Source: Paenochrobactrum glaciei
GTDB taxonomy: Bacteria > Pseudomonadota > Alphaproteobacteria > Rhizobiales > Rhizobiaceae
Reading direction: 5' to 3'
NCBI RefSeq assembly: GCF_039522165.1
Contig: NZ_BAAADE010000001.1
Location: 620,001 to 684,000 of the forward strand
DNA length: 64,000 nt
Shown: in pieces, positions 16,774 through 25,381 of the stretch
How positions within the stretch are numbered: position 1 is the stretch's first letter
Layout: every line of letters starts with the position of its first letter
Program-made: the position numbers and the translations under genes
The notes under the pieces: generated by a model
Databases searched by the model: none
What the model was told of the DNA's origin: nothing
Seen by the model: the letters and a program-made list of their open reading frames with translations, nothing else

Positions 16774-17967
16774 ATGACTGATAAACCAAAACGCAATTTT
16801 CGCCCCGCTACACAGCTTGTGCATGCAGGCACTGAACGCTCACCTTTTGGCGAAACCTCGGAAGCGCTCTTCCTGACCCAAGGCTTCGTTTATGAAAATG
16901 CCGAAGCCGCAGTTGCACGCTTTAATGGTGAAGATCCGGGCTTCATTTATTCCCGTTATGCCAACCCGACCACCAACATGTTTGAAAAGCGCATGTGCGC
17001 ATTAGAAGGTGCCGAAGAAGCACGTGCCACGGCTTCCGGCATGGCCGCAGTTGCGGCCGCCATTTTGTGTCAGGTGAAGGCCGGTGATCACGTTATTTCG
17101 GCACGCGCTGTTTTCGGCTCCTGTAATTACATCGTTGAAACATTGCTACCACGTTATGGCGTGGAAATTTCCATCATCGACGGCTCAAAACTGGAAAATT
17201 GGCAGGCAGCAACACGCCCGAACACCAAAGTGATGTTTTTGGAAAGCCCTTCCAACCCGACATTGGAAGTGATCGACATTGCCAAAGTTGCCGAGATCGC
17301 CAATTCAGTCGGTGCAAAACTGATCGTCGATAATGTGTTTGCAACCCCGCTTTTCCAAAAACCTTTGCAACTTGGTGCGCATATTGTTGTCTATTCCGCC
17401 ACCAAACATATTGATGGTCAGGGACGCTGTCTGGGCGGCCTTGTTTTGTCAGATCGTGAATGGATTGAAAACGAGTTTCAGGAATATTTCCGCCATACCG
17501 GTCCGGGCCTCAGCCCGTTCAACTCATGGATCATGCTGAAAAGCCTTGAAACCATGCCTGTGCGCATCAAGCAGCAGGCACAATCAGCACGCGCTCTGGC
17601 CGATTTCCTAGCTGAGCAAAACGCGGTGAGCAAGGTGATCTATCCGGGACGTCCCGATCACCCGCAGGCCGATATTATTGCGCGCCAGATGAGCGGTGGC
17701 TCCACCATGATCGCACTGGAATTGAAGGGCGGCAGAAAGGCTGCTTTTGAATTTGAAAATGCGCTGGAAGTCATCCGTATTTCCAACAATCTGGGTGATG
17801 CCAAAAGCCTGATTACCCATCCGGCAACCACCACGCATAAGAACCTCACCGATGAAGCGCGTCTTGAGCAAAATATCAGTGAAGGCTTGCTGCGTCTCTC
17901 TGTCGGCCTCGAAGATACCGACGATCTGCTTGAAGATGTCGCTGAGGCATTAAAGGCCATTAAATAA
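16774..17967 (+). CDS. metZ: O-acylhomoserine sulfhydrylase (MetZ family)
   Basis: PLP enzyme that replaces the acyl group of O-acylhomoserine with sulfide to give homocysteine. It is a 397-residue member of the Cys/Met metabolism family: PLP lysine Lys211 in YSATKHIDGQGR, the GMAAVAAAILC phosphate-binding stretch and the SRYANPTTNMFE active-site segment. Usually annotated as O-succinylhomoserine sulfhydrylase; given Glu111 in the upstream MetA the natural substrate here may be O-acetylhomoserine. AGGTTG sits 5 nt before the ATG. Spaced 84 nt after metA on the same strand, so possibly co-transcribed and under the same riboswitch. Confidence 0.93.
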   Translation: MTDKPKRNFRPATQLVHAGTERSPFGETSEALFLTQGFVYENAEAAVARFNGEDPGFIYSRYANPTTNMFEKRMCALEGAEEARATASGMAAVAAAILCQVKAGDHVISARAVFGSCNYIVETLLPRYGVEISIIDGSKLENWQAATRPNTKVMFLESPSNPTLEVIDIAKVAEIANSVGAKLIVDNVFATPLFQKPLQLGAHIVVYSATKHIDGQGRCLGGLVLSDREWIENEFQEYFRHTGPGLSPFNSWIMLKSLETMPVRIKQQAQSARALADFLAEQNAVSKVIYPGRPDHPQADIIARQMSGGSTMIALELKGGRKAAFEFENALEVIRISNNLGDAKSLITHPATTTHKNLTDEARLEQNISEGLLRLSVGLEDTDDLLEDVAEALKAIK

Positions 17968-18067
17968 GCTGCTTTCAGCATAAATTTATGCCATGACTAT
18001 GCAACCGGCGCATTGATGTGAACCATCAGTGTGCCGGTCAATTGTCAAAATCATAAGAGTTGAAGCA

Positions 18068-18460
18068 ATGTACCGTGCCACCACCCATGACATTGAAATA
18101 ACGGTCGAACCTTTTTATCTGGAAGAGCAGTCTGAGCCGGATGAAGGTCGCTATTTTTGGGGGTATCGTGTAACCATTGCCAATCTCTCCAAGGCCAGTG
18201 TGTGCCTGCGCTCCCGCTATTGGAAAATCACCGATGGTACGGGCAAAACAGAAGAAGTGCATGGCCCAGGCGTGGTCGGCGAACAGCCGGTGATTGAACC
18301 GGGTGACAGCTACCAATATTCATCCGGCTGCCCGCTGAAAACCGACTCCGGCATGATGGTCGGCAGCTATCAGATGCAAAGTGCCGATGGCACGGCCTTC
18401 GAGGTCCATGTACCGGCTTTTTCGCTGGATATGCCAGATAGCCGCCGGACACTCAACTAA
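18068..18460 (+). CDS. apaG: ApaG (CO2+/Mg2+ efflux-associated) protein
   Basis: A 130-residue single-domain protein of the ApaG family, a fibronectin-III-like beta sandwich. Family marks are YFWGYRVTIAN, the RYWKITDGTG stretch with EEVHGPGVVGEQP, and the C-terminal FEVHVPAFSLD. Its biochemical role is unsettled; the E. coli gene has been linked to cobalt and magnesium handling. The start is the ATG at 18068 (MYRATTHD), 13 codons inside a longer frame. It is separated by 100 nt from metZ and ends at a strong shared terminator. Confidence 0.95.
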   Translation: MYRATTHDIEITVEPFYLEEQSEPDEGRYFWGYRVTIANLSKASVCLRSRYWKITDGTGKTEEVHGPGVVGEQPVIEPGDSYQYSSGCPLKTDSGMMVGSYQMQSADGTAFEVHVPAFSLDMPDSRRTLN

Positions 18461-18467
18461 TCCCAAT

Positions 18468-18503
18468 AAAAAAGCGGGCTTTCAGATGAAAGCCCGCTTT
18501 TTT
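18468..18503. terminator. Bidirectional terminator between apaG and hslO
   Basis: A perfect 15-bp stem AAAAAAGCGGGCTTT with AAAGCCCGCTTTTTT and a 6-nt loop, between two convergent genes. Confidence 0.93.
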
Positions 18504-18523
18504 TAATTGATCAATGCAAAGTC

Positions 18524-19513
18524 TTATTTGGCAAAATCTGCCGGATCGAACACATAATTGGTTGAGCAGAATTCGCAATTGACGACGATCTGACCGTCCT
18601 CTGTGCTTTCCAGAATTTCCTCTGCAGAAAAACCGGACAATACGCCTTCGATCTTTTCGCGCGAGCAAGAGCATTTTGCCACCACCGGTGCCGGTTCATA
18701 AACACGCACACCACGCTCGTGGAACAAGCGGTAGAGCAAACGCTCAACAGCCACCTGCGGGTCGGTCAGTTCGGAGCTTTCGATTGTGCCAACAAGCGCA
18801 CGCGCTTCCTGCCATTCATCTTCCGCATCCACTTGGCCTGTAACCTCACCTTCAGGTGCATCGCCACCCGGCAGATCGCGATGTTTGGCATGAATTTCTG
18901 ACTGCGGCAAAAACTGGATCATCAAACCGCCGGCACGCCATTGCTTTTGCAAGGTGCCGTCGCTGTTACGCTCCATCAACTGCGCCACACTGATGCGCAC
19001 ATCAGTCGGGATCTGTTCCGACTGCATGAAGTAATTGCGGGCAATTTCTTCCAGTGATGAGCCATCAAGTGCCACCAGCCCCTGATAGCGCTGCATATGG
19101 GCGCCCTGATCAATGGTCAGTCCCAATGTGCCGCGGCCAAGCAGGTCTTCCGGCTGGGTGTTACCCTCAGCAATCGCTGCATTCAGGCGTTCTTCGTCAA
19201 AACGTGCGTAGGCGCGCACGGCATCCGGTGTCTGGAAATCCACCACCAGCATATCGACAGGCCCGTCAGACTGCGTTTGCAGAATGAATTTACCCTGAAA
19301 TTTAAGCGTTGTGCCAAGCAGAACCGTTAAAATAACGGTTTCTGCCAAAAGACGTGCAACCACTTCCGGATAGTCGTGGCGCGACAGGATCTGGTCGAGG
19401 GCGCCCCCCATCTGAATAGCACGGCCGCGGATATCCAGCCCTTCCACCTGAAAAGGCACCACGGCATCATCACCGGCATAGGTCATATCCGGTTCAAATG
19501 TTACATTAGCCAT
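18524..19513 (-). CDS. hslO: Redox-regulated chaperone Hsp33
   Basis: Holdase chaperone activated by oxidation in the cytosol. The N-terminal substrate-binding domain is followed by a C-terminal zinc switch with Cys281-x-Cys283 (CSCSRE) and Cys313-xx-Cys316 (CEFC), the canonical four cysteines that bind zinc when reduced and form disulfides under oxidative stress. At 329 residues it is slightly longer than E. coli Hsp33. It is the last gene of argD-argF-hslO, starting 7 nt after argF, an order conserved in Hyphomicrobiales. Confidence 0.96.
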   Translation of the reverse strand: MANVTFEPDMTYAGDDAVVPFQVEGLDIRGRAIQMGGALDQILSRHDYPEVVARLLAETVILTVLLGTTLKFQGKFILQTQSDGPVDMLVVDFQTPDAVRAYARFDEERLNAAIAEGNTQPEDLLGRGTLGLTIDQGAHMQRYQGLVALDGSSLEEIARNYFMQSEQIPTDVRISVAQLMERNSDGTLQKQWRAGGLMIQFLPQSEIHAKHRDLPGGDAPEGEVTGQVDAEDEWQEARALVGTIESSELTDPQVAVERLLYRLFHERGVRVYEPAPVVAKCSCSREKIEGVLSGFSAEEILESTEDGQIVVNCEFCSTNYVFDPADFAK

Positions 19514-19520
19514 ATTTCTT

Positions 19521-20447
19521 TTACTCTCCCTTCAGGCACCAAGCCAAAATGGCCTTTTGTGCGTGAAGTCGATTTTCCGCTTCGTCAAAAACAACAGATT
19601 GCGGCCCGTCGATCACTTCATCGGTGACTTCTTCACCGCGATGCGCCGGCAGGCAGTGCATAAACAATGCCTTTGGATCAGCCTTTTCCATCAGATAGGA
19701 ATTCACCTGATATGGCATAAAGACATTGTTGCCGCGCGCATTGTCTTCCTGCCCCATGGAAACCCATGTGTCGGTGACGATGCAATCTGCGCCTGCTGCT
19801 GCTTTGTAAGCGTCGGTTGTAGACATGATCTTCGCACCATTTTGCGAAGCCCAGTCCAGATATTGTTGCTTTGGTTCGCTGCCTTCAGGAGTGGCGATGT
19901 TTACGTTAAAGTTAAAACGTGCCGCCCCTTCCACGAGTGAATGAAGGACGTTGTTGCCATCGCCCATCCATGCAAAGGTTTTGCCTTCAATCGGGCCGCG
20001 ATGTTCTTCATAAGTTAGGATGTCGGCCATGATCTGACAAGGGTGCGTATCATCTGTCAGCGCATTGATGACCGGAACAGTGGCATATTCAGCCAGTTCC
20101 AGCATGCGGTCATGCGAGGTGGTGCGGATCATAATCGCATCAACAAAACGCGAAAGAACCTTGGCCGTATCAGCAATCGTCTCGCTGCGGCCAAGCTGCA
20201 TTTCCGAACCGGTCAGCATCAAGGTTTCGCCGCCTAGCTGACGCATACCCACATCAAAAGACACGCGCGTTCTGGTCGATGGTTTTTCAAAAATCATCGC
20301 CAGCACTTTGCCGGACAAGCTCTTATTGATTTCGCCAGCCTTGGTGCGGGCTTTCAACTGCTTCGCATCATCCATGATCATACGCAATTCGGCAGAGCTG
20401 ATATCTGCCAAATCTGTAAAATGTTTTACGCCGTTTTTGCTGATCAT
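19521..20447 (-). CDS. argF: Ornithine carbamoyltransferase
   Basis: Makes citrulline from ornithine and carbamoyl phosphate in arginine synthesis. The 308 residues contain the carbamoyl-phosphate motif STRT at 57-60, the HPCQ motif, DTWVSMGQE and the ornithine-binding HCLPAHRGEE loop. It begins 4 nt after the argD stop and ends 7 nt before hslO, so the three genes form one operon. The product works as a cytosolic trimer. Confidence 0.97.
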   Translation of the reverse strand: MISKNGVKHFTDLADISSAELRMIMDDAKQLKARTKAGEINKSLSGKVLAMIFEKPSTRTRVSFDVGMRQLGGETLMLTGSEMQLGRSETIADTAKVLSRFVDAIMIRTTSHDRMLELAEYATVPVINALTDDTHPCQIMADILTYEEHRGPIEGKTFAWMGDGNNVLHSLVEGAARFNFNVNIATPEGSEPKQQYLDWASQNGAKIMSTTDAYKAAAGADCIVTDTWVSMGQEDNARGNNVFMPYQVNSYLMEKADPKALFMHCLPAHRGEEVTDEVIDGPQSVVFDEAENRLHAQKAILAWCLKGE

Positions 20448-20451
20448 GATT

Positions 20452-21657
20452 TTATGCCGTCTTTACTGGGTTTGCGACAGATAATCTTTCCACTGCCGTT
20501 TCTAAACGCTTCAATGCTTCACGTGCTTCTTCTTCTGTTGTCACCAATGGCGGCAGCAGACGCAGCACATTATCACCGGCAGTTACTGCCAGCATATGTT
20601 CATCACGCACGGCCTGCAGCAGCATTGTGTTTGGCACAACGCATTTAAGGCCAATCAAAAGACCGCGACCGCGCACTTCCGAAACGATATTAGGAAAACG
20701 GTCGATCAAAGAAGCAAAGCCCTGCTTCAGAATGAGAGCAATTTTCTGCACATGCGGCAGAAATTCGTCATCCAACATCACATCAAGCACCGCATTGCCC
20801 ACAGCCATCGCCAGCGGATTACCGCCATAGGTGGTGCCATGAGTGCCCGCTGTCATACCCTTGGAGGCTTCAGCCGTTGCAAGACATGCGCCAAGCGGGA
20901 AACCGCCGCCAATGCCCTTGGCAATCGCCATAATGTCAGGGGTAATGCCTGCCCATTCATGAGCAAACATACGGCCTGTACGGCCAACACCGCTTTGAAC
21001 TTCATCCAAAATCAACAAAATGCCGTTGTCGTCGCAAAGCTTACGGATAGCGCGCAGCATTTCATCGGTGAACGGACGCAAGCCGCCCTCGCCCTGCACA
21101 GGCTCCAGCAAAATACCGGCAGTTTCATTGGTGATGGCAGCTTTCAATGCTTTTTCATCGCCAAATGGCACCTGATCAAAACCATCAACTTTAGGGCCAA
21201 AACCTTCCAGATATTTTTCCTGGCCGGTAGCGGCAATGGTTGCCAATGTACGGCCGTGGAAAGCACCTTCAAAGGTCACAATGCGGTAGCGATCCGGCTG
21301 GCCATTGACAAAATGATAACGACGCGCGGTTTTGATCGCGCATTCGATTGCTTCCGCACCGCTATTGGTGAAGAAAACACGGTCAGCAAATGTATTTTCA
21401 GTCAGACGCTTGCCAAGCTTTTCCTGACCCGGCACTTCATAAATATTCGATACATGCCATAATTTGTCAGCCTGATCTTTCAGTGCTGACACCAGATGCG
21501 GATGGTTATGGCCGAGTGCGTTGACCGCAATACCGGCAGCAAAATCGAGGTAGCGCTCACCCTTATCGGTAATCAGCCAAATGCCCTCTCCTCGCTCAAA
21601 ACGCAGAGCCGCACGATTATAGGTTTCGTAAAGCGGGTGTACGGTTGCGTCGGTCAT
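20452..21657 (-). CDS. argD: Acetylornithine aminotransferase
   Basis: Class III PLP aminotransferase that converts N-acetylglutamate semialdehyde to N-acetylornithine; in many bacteria it also serves lysine synthesis. The PLP lysine is Lys247 in IAKGIGGGFPLGA; the DEVQSGVGRTG and TNSGAEAIECA motifs are intact. The open frame continues 27 codons upstream, but the ATG at 21657 (MTDATVHPLYETY) has GGAGG 10 nt before it and matches the family start. It is first in argD-argF-hslO, and a possible attenuator lies about 115 nt upstream. Confidence 0.96.
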   Translation of the reverse strand: MTDATVHPLYETYNRAALRFERGEGIWLITDKGERYLDFAAGIAVNALGHNHPHLVSALKDQADKLWHVSNIYEVPGQEKLGKRLTENTFADRVFFTNSGAEAIECAIKTARRYHFVNGQPDRYRIVTFEGAFHGRTLATIAATGQEKYLEGFGPKVDGFDQVPFGDEKALKAAITNETAGILLEPVQGEGGLRPFTDEMLRAIRKLCDDNGILLILDEVQSGVGRTGRMFAHEWAGITPDIMAIAKGIGGGFPLGACLATAEASKGMTAGTHGTTYGGNPLAMAVGNAVLDVMLDDEFLPHVQKIALILKQGFASLIDRFPNIVSEVRGRGLLIGLKCVVPNTMLLQAVRDEHMLAVTAGDNVLRLLPPLVTTEEEAREALKRLETAVERLSVANPVKTA

Positions 21658-21772
21658 CTGAGTAGGGCCTCCATAAGCCTCTAACGGTTTTAACATACGA
21701 TCCAGTTCCGAAAGGCCATTATGGCAATCCGAGATCATGGTTTAAATCAACGTCTTTCACGCTGATGAAACT

Positions 21773-21793
21773 AAAAAGCCGCCCTCGGGCGGC
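21773..21793 (-). terminator. Intrinsic terminator upstream of argD
   Basis: On the minus strand GCCGCC-CGAG-GGCGGC is followed directly by TTTTT. No minus-strand protein gene lies upstream of it, so it must end a short untranslated transcript, either an argD leader or a separate small RNA. Confidence 0.65.
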
Positions 21794-21935
21794 ATTTGCA
21801 TAATTGACTTTAAAATCGGATTCGACAAGCTATCAATTACACAAGTTTTCCATAGATTACAGATCCGGTTTTAACCACCGGACATCAGCCACAGAATAAG
21901 GTAACGAATATTGGGTGCCGGATATAAAAAGTCAA
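21778..21935 (-). promoter_or_regulatory. Candidate argD leader with promoter and attenuator
   Basis: On the minus strand a possible promoter, TTGACT (21935-21930), 17-nt spacer and AATATT (21912-21907), would start a transcript near 21900. About 120 nt later it meets the terminator above, and argD begins 115 nt beyond. A second hairpin, TCCGGT with ACCGGA at 21864-21882, lies between. No arginine-rich leader peptide is visible, so if this is attenuation it would depend on RNA structure or a protein, not on ribosome stalling. Confidence 0.4.
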
Positions 21936-22373
21936 TCAATCTTGCACTAAAAGGTACTGATTTTCGTCGCAATTATAAGGTTTTTTTGCAACATTCTGCT
22001 TTAGTTGTAGTTATATTCTTGTCATAGAGATAGCAATTTGCATCTAAATCGCTATATAGACCAGATATTGTCATGGTCAGACCGGCAGCGCCTTCAAGGC
22101 GAAGTGGTCTGGCTGTGATGCAACGAACACTTTTAAATGCCTATGCGAAAATAGTACTTGACAACCTATCTGGGGAAAACCCTGAAAAGCAAATCAGCTG
22201 AGCGGCGAGAGCCTTGTCATGGTCGAGCTCAGTATTGTAACTTGAAGGTTAAGTAAAACTAGATTTCGTAAGGCGGACCTAGTCACCCGGAAGTGAATGG
22301 CGATGCTGGCAGGATGTATCCTGTTGCATGCTGATGTATTCCGGCTAACAAATAACGATTGGAGCCTATGGCG
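21936..22373. other. Long non-coding gap before gcrA with a structured element
   Basis: Nothing convincing is encoded. A two-tier hairpin lies at 22078-22111: outer CAGACC/GGTCTG and inner CGCC/GGCG with a TTCAA loop. A good -35 hexamer TTGACA occurs at 22158 but without a clear -10. A GANTC site, the CcrM methylation target, occurs near 21829, which could matter because GcrA acts at methylated GANTC promoters. Confidence 0.35.
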
Positions 22374-22949
22374 ATGAGCTGGACAGACGAGCGCGTCGAA
22401 GTTCTGAAAAAACTGTGGAGTGAAGGCCTCAGCGCAAGCCAGATCGCTGCACAGCTTGGCGGTGTGAGCCGCAATGCGGTCATCGGCAAAGTGCATCGGT
22501 TGAAACTGTCAGGACGCGGGAAAACCACCACAGCTGCCCCGCGCAGCAAAAAAGTGGCTCCGGCACCGAGCGTTACAGCCTCTGCGCCACCAAGACCGGC
22601 AGCCCCGCCGGTAACACCGGCAGCAACAGCAGCTCATATTCATGTGCAAGCGCCTGTGCGCCCGACCGTCACCAAGACAGTTGGCGCAGCCGCTCTGCAA
22701 ATGGAATATGAAGCCGATACAGCCATTGCCGAACCGGTTATGAAGCCTGCGTCCGATGTGGTTATTCCAATCTCACGCAAGCTGACTTTGTTGCAGCTGA
22801 CCGAGCGCACCTGCAAATGGCCGCTTGGTGATCCATTGTCGGAAGAGTTTCACTTCTGCGGTCATGAATCCGGTGAAAGCAGCCCTTATTGCGCTTATCA
22901 CGCCAAGCTTGCTTATCAGCCATCTTCAGAGCGCCGTCGCGCCCGCTAA
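22374..22949 (+). CDS. gcrA: GcrA cell cycle regulator
   Basis: Alphaproteobacterial master regulator that binds sigma-70 RNA polymerase and activates promoters carrying CcrM-methylated GANTC sites, timing genes of replication, division and polarity. The N-terminal DNA-binding domain is diagnostic: SWTDERVEVLKKLW then SASQIAAQLGGVSRNAVIGK. A proline- and alanine-rich linker (about 55-115) leads to the conserved cysteine-rich C-terminus with CKWPLGDP and YCAYHAKLAY. GGAG 9 nt before the ATG at 22374 supports that start over a TTG and an ATG just upstream. A bidirectional terminator follows. Confidence 0.97.
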   Translation: MSWTDERVEVLKKLWSEGLSASQIAAQLGGVSRNAVIGKVHRLKLSGRGKTTTAAPRSKKVAPAPSVTASAPPRPAAPPVTPAATAAHIHVQAPVRPTVTKTVGAAALQMEYEADTAIAEPVMKPASDVVIPISRKLTLLQLTERTCKWPLGDPLSEEFHFCGHESGESSPYCAYHAKLAYQPSSERRRAR

Positions 22950-22972
22950 GCTGGCTTAAAAATACAAATTGA

Positions 22973-23006
22973 AAAACCACATCATGCACTTCGCTGATGT
23001 GGTTTT
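22973..23006. terminator. Bidirectional terminator between gcrA and the glycosyltransferase
   Basis: A 12-bp stem AAAACCACATCA with TGATGTGGTTTT and a 10-nt loop, flanked by A and T tracts, between convergent genes. Confidence 0.9.
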
Positions 23007-24146
23007 TTATTGTTTGCTATCCATCAAAATTTTCTCATAAATCGCACAAGTCTGATCAGCGATATGATCCCAGCTGAAATCCTGCTGTACTTTAGTGCGC
23101 TCTACAACATCACCTGCCGCCGTTTTAGCGGCCATGAGTTGCCTTTCCAGCGCGCGGGTCAGTGCCGCAATATCACCAAGCGGAAAATAGCACTCATCCT
23201 CAAGCCCTATTTCTTTATTGGCTACAATATCACTGGCCAAAACCGGCATGTCGTAATGCAATGCTTCCAGCAATGCGATCGGCATACCTTCATGGCTGGA
23301 CGGCAAAATAAACATACCTGCATTGGAAAAAATAGCGGCGAGCTCTTCTCCCGCTAAAGCACCAGTCATGATCACACCACGCACTTCACTGGCACGCGCG
23401 GCCACTTGCATGTAATAATCAGAATGTTCATTACCACCGCCAACCAGCACCAATGGAATGTCCGGCCGGTTTAAATCCGCATAGGCATTAATTAAATCAA
23501 GCTGGCGCTTTTCCGGCACAATCCGCGCGACATTGATCAGATAATTGTCAGGAGTAAGCTGAAATTTCTTCAGATAATCGGTATTTGCGCGACCTTCAAA
23601 AACCGCAACGCCATTGGGGATATATGTCACCTCAACGTCGTAGCGCTTTTGCATCGTCGCAGTGATATTGCGCGATACAGCAATGCGGGCATTGCTATAT
23701 TTCATGCCCATATATTCGCCAAGCTTCAAAACTTTGCGCGCGACTGCGCCCCATTTTTGCCGGTCATAGTCAAAACCGTGATGCGTCACCACCACTTTTA
23801 AGCCCAGAGCCCGCGCCAATGGCGCCATTAATGCGGGACCAATAGCATGGATATGCAAAATATCCGCTTTATGTTTTGCGGCATAAAACACACCCACAAA
23901 ACTATTGATGATCGCTTCCAGATATTCCGAGCGCGGCGCATAAAGCGGCACTACAAAAACATTGCCCCAGCGATAGAGTGTTTTTTGCTTTAAGTAATTC
24001 CGCCGCCCGATAACCGTAACATCGTAGCCTTTATCGGTGCATAGCTGGCTTAAAGCTTCGACATGCTTTTCCACGCCGCCCTGCACATCAGGAATGCCCC
24101 GCAAACCAACCATAAAAATACGTTTACGCGCCACATCTGCCCTCAT
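23007..24146 (-). CDS. Glycosyltransferase family 4
   Basis: Cytosolic GT-B glycosyltransferase that adds a sugar to a lipid-linked saccharide. The N-terminal Rossmann domain opens with IFMVGLRGIPDVQGGVEKHVE, the acceptor side, and the C-terminal domain holds the nucleotide-sugar site with ARIVPEKRQLDLI and the E-x7-E motif in SSHEGMPIALLEALH. The 379-residue length fits GT4. Donor and acceptor are unknown. Its ATG shares one base with the stop of the upstream glycosyltransferase (TGATG), so the two are translationally coupled, and both follow a deacetylase gene in one operon. Confidence 0.9.
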   Translation of the reverse strand: MRADVARKRIFMVGLRGIPDVQGGVEKHVEALSQLCTDKGYDVTVIGRRNYLKQKTLYRWGNVFVVPLYAPRSEYLEAIINSFVGVFYAAKHKADILHIHAIGPALMAPLARALGLKVVVTHHGFDYDRQKWGAVARKVLKLGEYMGMKYSNARIAVSRNITATMQKRYDVEVTYIPNGVAVFEGRANTDYLKKFQLTPDNYLINVARIVPEKRQLDLINAYADLNRPDIPLVLVGGGNEHSDYYMQVAARASEVRGVIMTGALAGEELAAIFSNAGMFILPSSHEGMPIALLEALHYDMPVLASDIVANKEIGLEDECYFPLGDIAALTRALERQLMAAKTAAGDVVERTKVQQDFSWDHIADQTCAIYEKILMDSKQ

Positions 24147-25381
24147 CAGCGGCTTTCAAGTGACGCATAAAGATCAAGCATCGCGTTTTTATATTGTATG
24201 CTTGAAAAAACCTCACGCACCCACTGCGCTCCCTCAATTGCCATTAAGCCACGTTTTTGCGCGGTAAACCCTGCCATCATCGCGATTTTCTCGGCCAGAT
24301 CCTGCACATTGCCAGGCTCTGCCAACAGGCCAGTTTCCCCAACACGCACGAGTTCCGGTATGCCGCCAATCCTGCTGCCGATGACCGGCACCCCCAAAAT
24401 ATAAGCTTCCAAAATACTCAACGGCGCATTTTCATACCATTGCGATGGCAAGACAAGCGCCGTTGCTCCGTTGATTGTGCGATGTAAATGATCCGCTTGC
24501 AAATGTCCTACAAATTCGACATCCGCCTGAAGCTTTGCGACTAATTGTTTAAGCTGCTGCTCCAAGGGGCCGGAGCCGGCAATCAGCAATCTTTGTTTAC
24601 TCGCCGCCACCGCTTCAATGAGTGTTACCAGTCCTTTTTCTTCCGACAATCTTCCGGCATAAAGAAAATAATCGCTGTTCCTTAAAGGCGCACGCGCCAG
24701 ATCAAGATCAACGAAATTCGGTATATAAATCAGCTTGTCTTCCGGCCAGCCCCATTCAATCAGTTTTTCGCGGTAAAACCGGCTTGGTACGACAATGCGA
24801 TCCAGATTATCGCGGTAAAGGCCAAGGCTTCGATGCACCAATGTTTCTAAAAACACCAAACCACTAAGCGCTACGGAATCTTTAATACAGCGCTGCCGCA
24901 CCACATTATAAATACGCCCGCCCTTGCAGCGCTCGCAGATCTGATCATGGCTCAGCATTTTATAGGCAGGACAGGCAAGTTTAAGGTCATGCGCCGTCAT
25001 TACGGTCGGGATACCGGCTTTTTTCAGCACCGGAAAAATGGCCGGAGAGAGATGATGATAAACATTATGCGCATGCGCAATATCGGGGCGCACATCTTCG
25101 ATAAGGCGCTCAATATTGCGCTGTGCTTCGCGTGAATAAATAACTTTCGCGGCCTGCGATAGTTTTTGGCTCAAGGAGAGACGGCGGCCATATTCAATTT
25201 CGCCCACGAAATAGGACGCATAATCAGAGGGCAAATTTTCCGGATGCTGCATGGCAAAAGGTATGGAGCGCCAATCAGCATCATCGAAAAGCTGCATATG
25301 TTCAAAAAATAAAGTTTCCGCGCCACCACGGCGATAAAAATAATTATTAATCGCAAGAAGTGTCTGCGGCACCTTTTTCAT
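24146..25381 (-). CDS. Glycosyltransferase family 4
   Basis: A 411-residue GT-B glycosyltransferase. It begins LLAINNYFYRRGGAETLFFEH, typical of GT4 acceptor domains, contains a cysteine cluster (CPAYKM, CERCKGG, RCIKDS at about 135-165) often seen in this subgroup, and ends with the donor site GRLSEEKGLVTLIEA and the E-x7-E element YENAPLSILEAY. It overlaps the deacetylase gene upstream by 4 nt (ATGA) and the next glycosyltransferase by 1 nt, so it is the middle gene of a tight three-gene unit for surface polysaccharide. Confidence 0.9.
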   Translation of the reverse strand: MKKVPQTLLAINNYFYRRGGAETLFFEHMQLFDDADWRSIPFAMQHPENLPSDYASYFVGEIEYGRRLSLSQKLSQAAKVIYSREAQRNIERLIEDVRPDIAHAHNVYHHLSPAIFPVLKKAGIPTVMTAHDLKLACPAYKMLSHDQICERCKGGRIYNVVRQRCIKDSVALSGLVFLETLVHRSLGLYRDNLDRIVVPSRFYREKLIEWGWPEDKLIYIPNFVDLDLARAPLRNSDYFLYAGRLSEEKGLVTLIEAVAASKQRLLIAGSGPLEQQLKQLVAKLQADVEFVGHLQADHLHRTINGATALVLPSQWYENAPLSILEAYILGVPVIGSRIGGIPELVRVGETGLLAEPGNVQDLAEKIAMMAGFTAQKRGLMAIEGAQWVREVFSSIQYKNAMLDLYASLESR

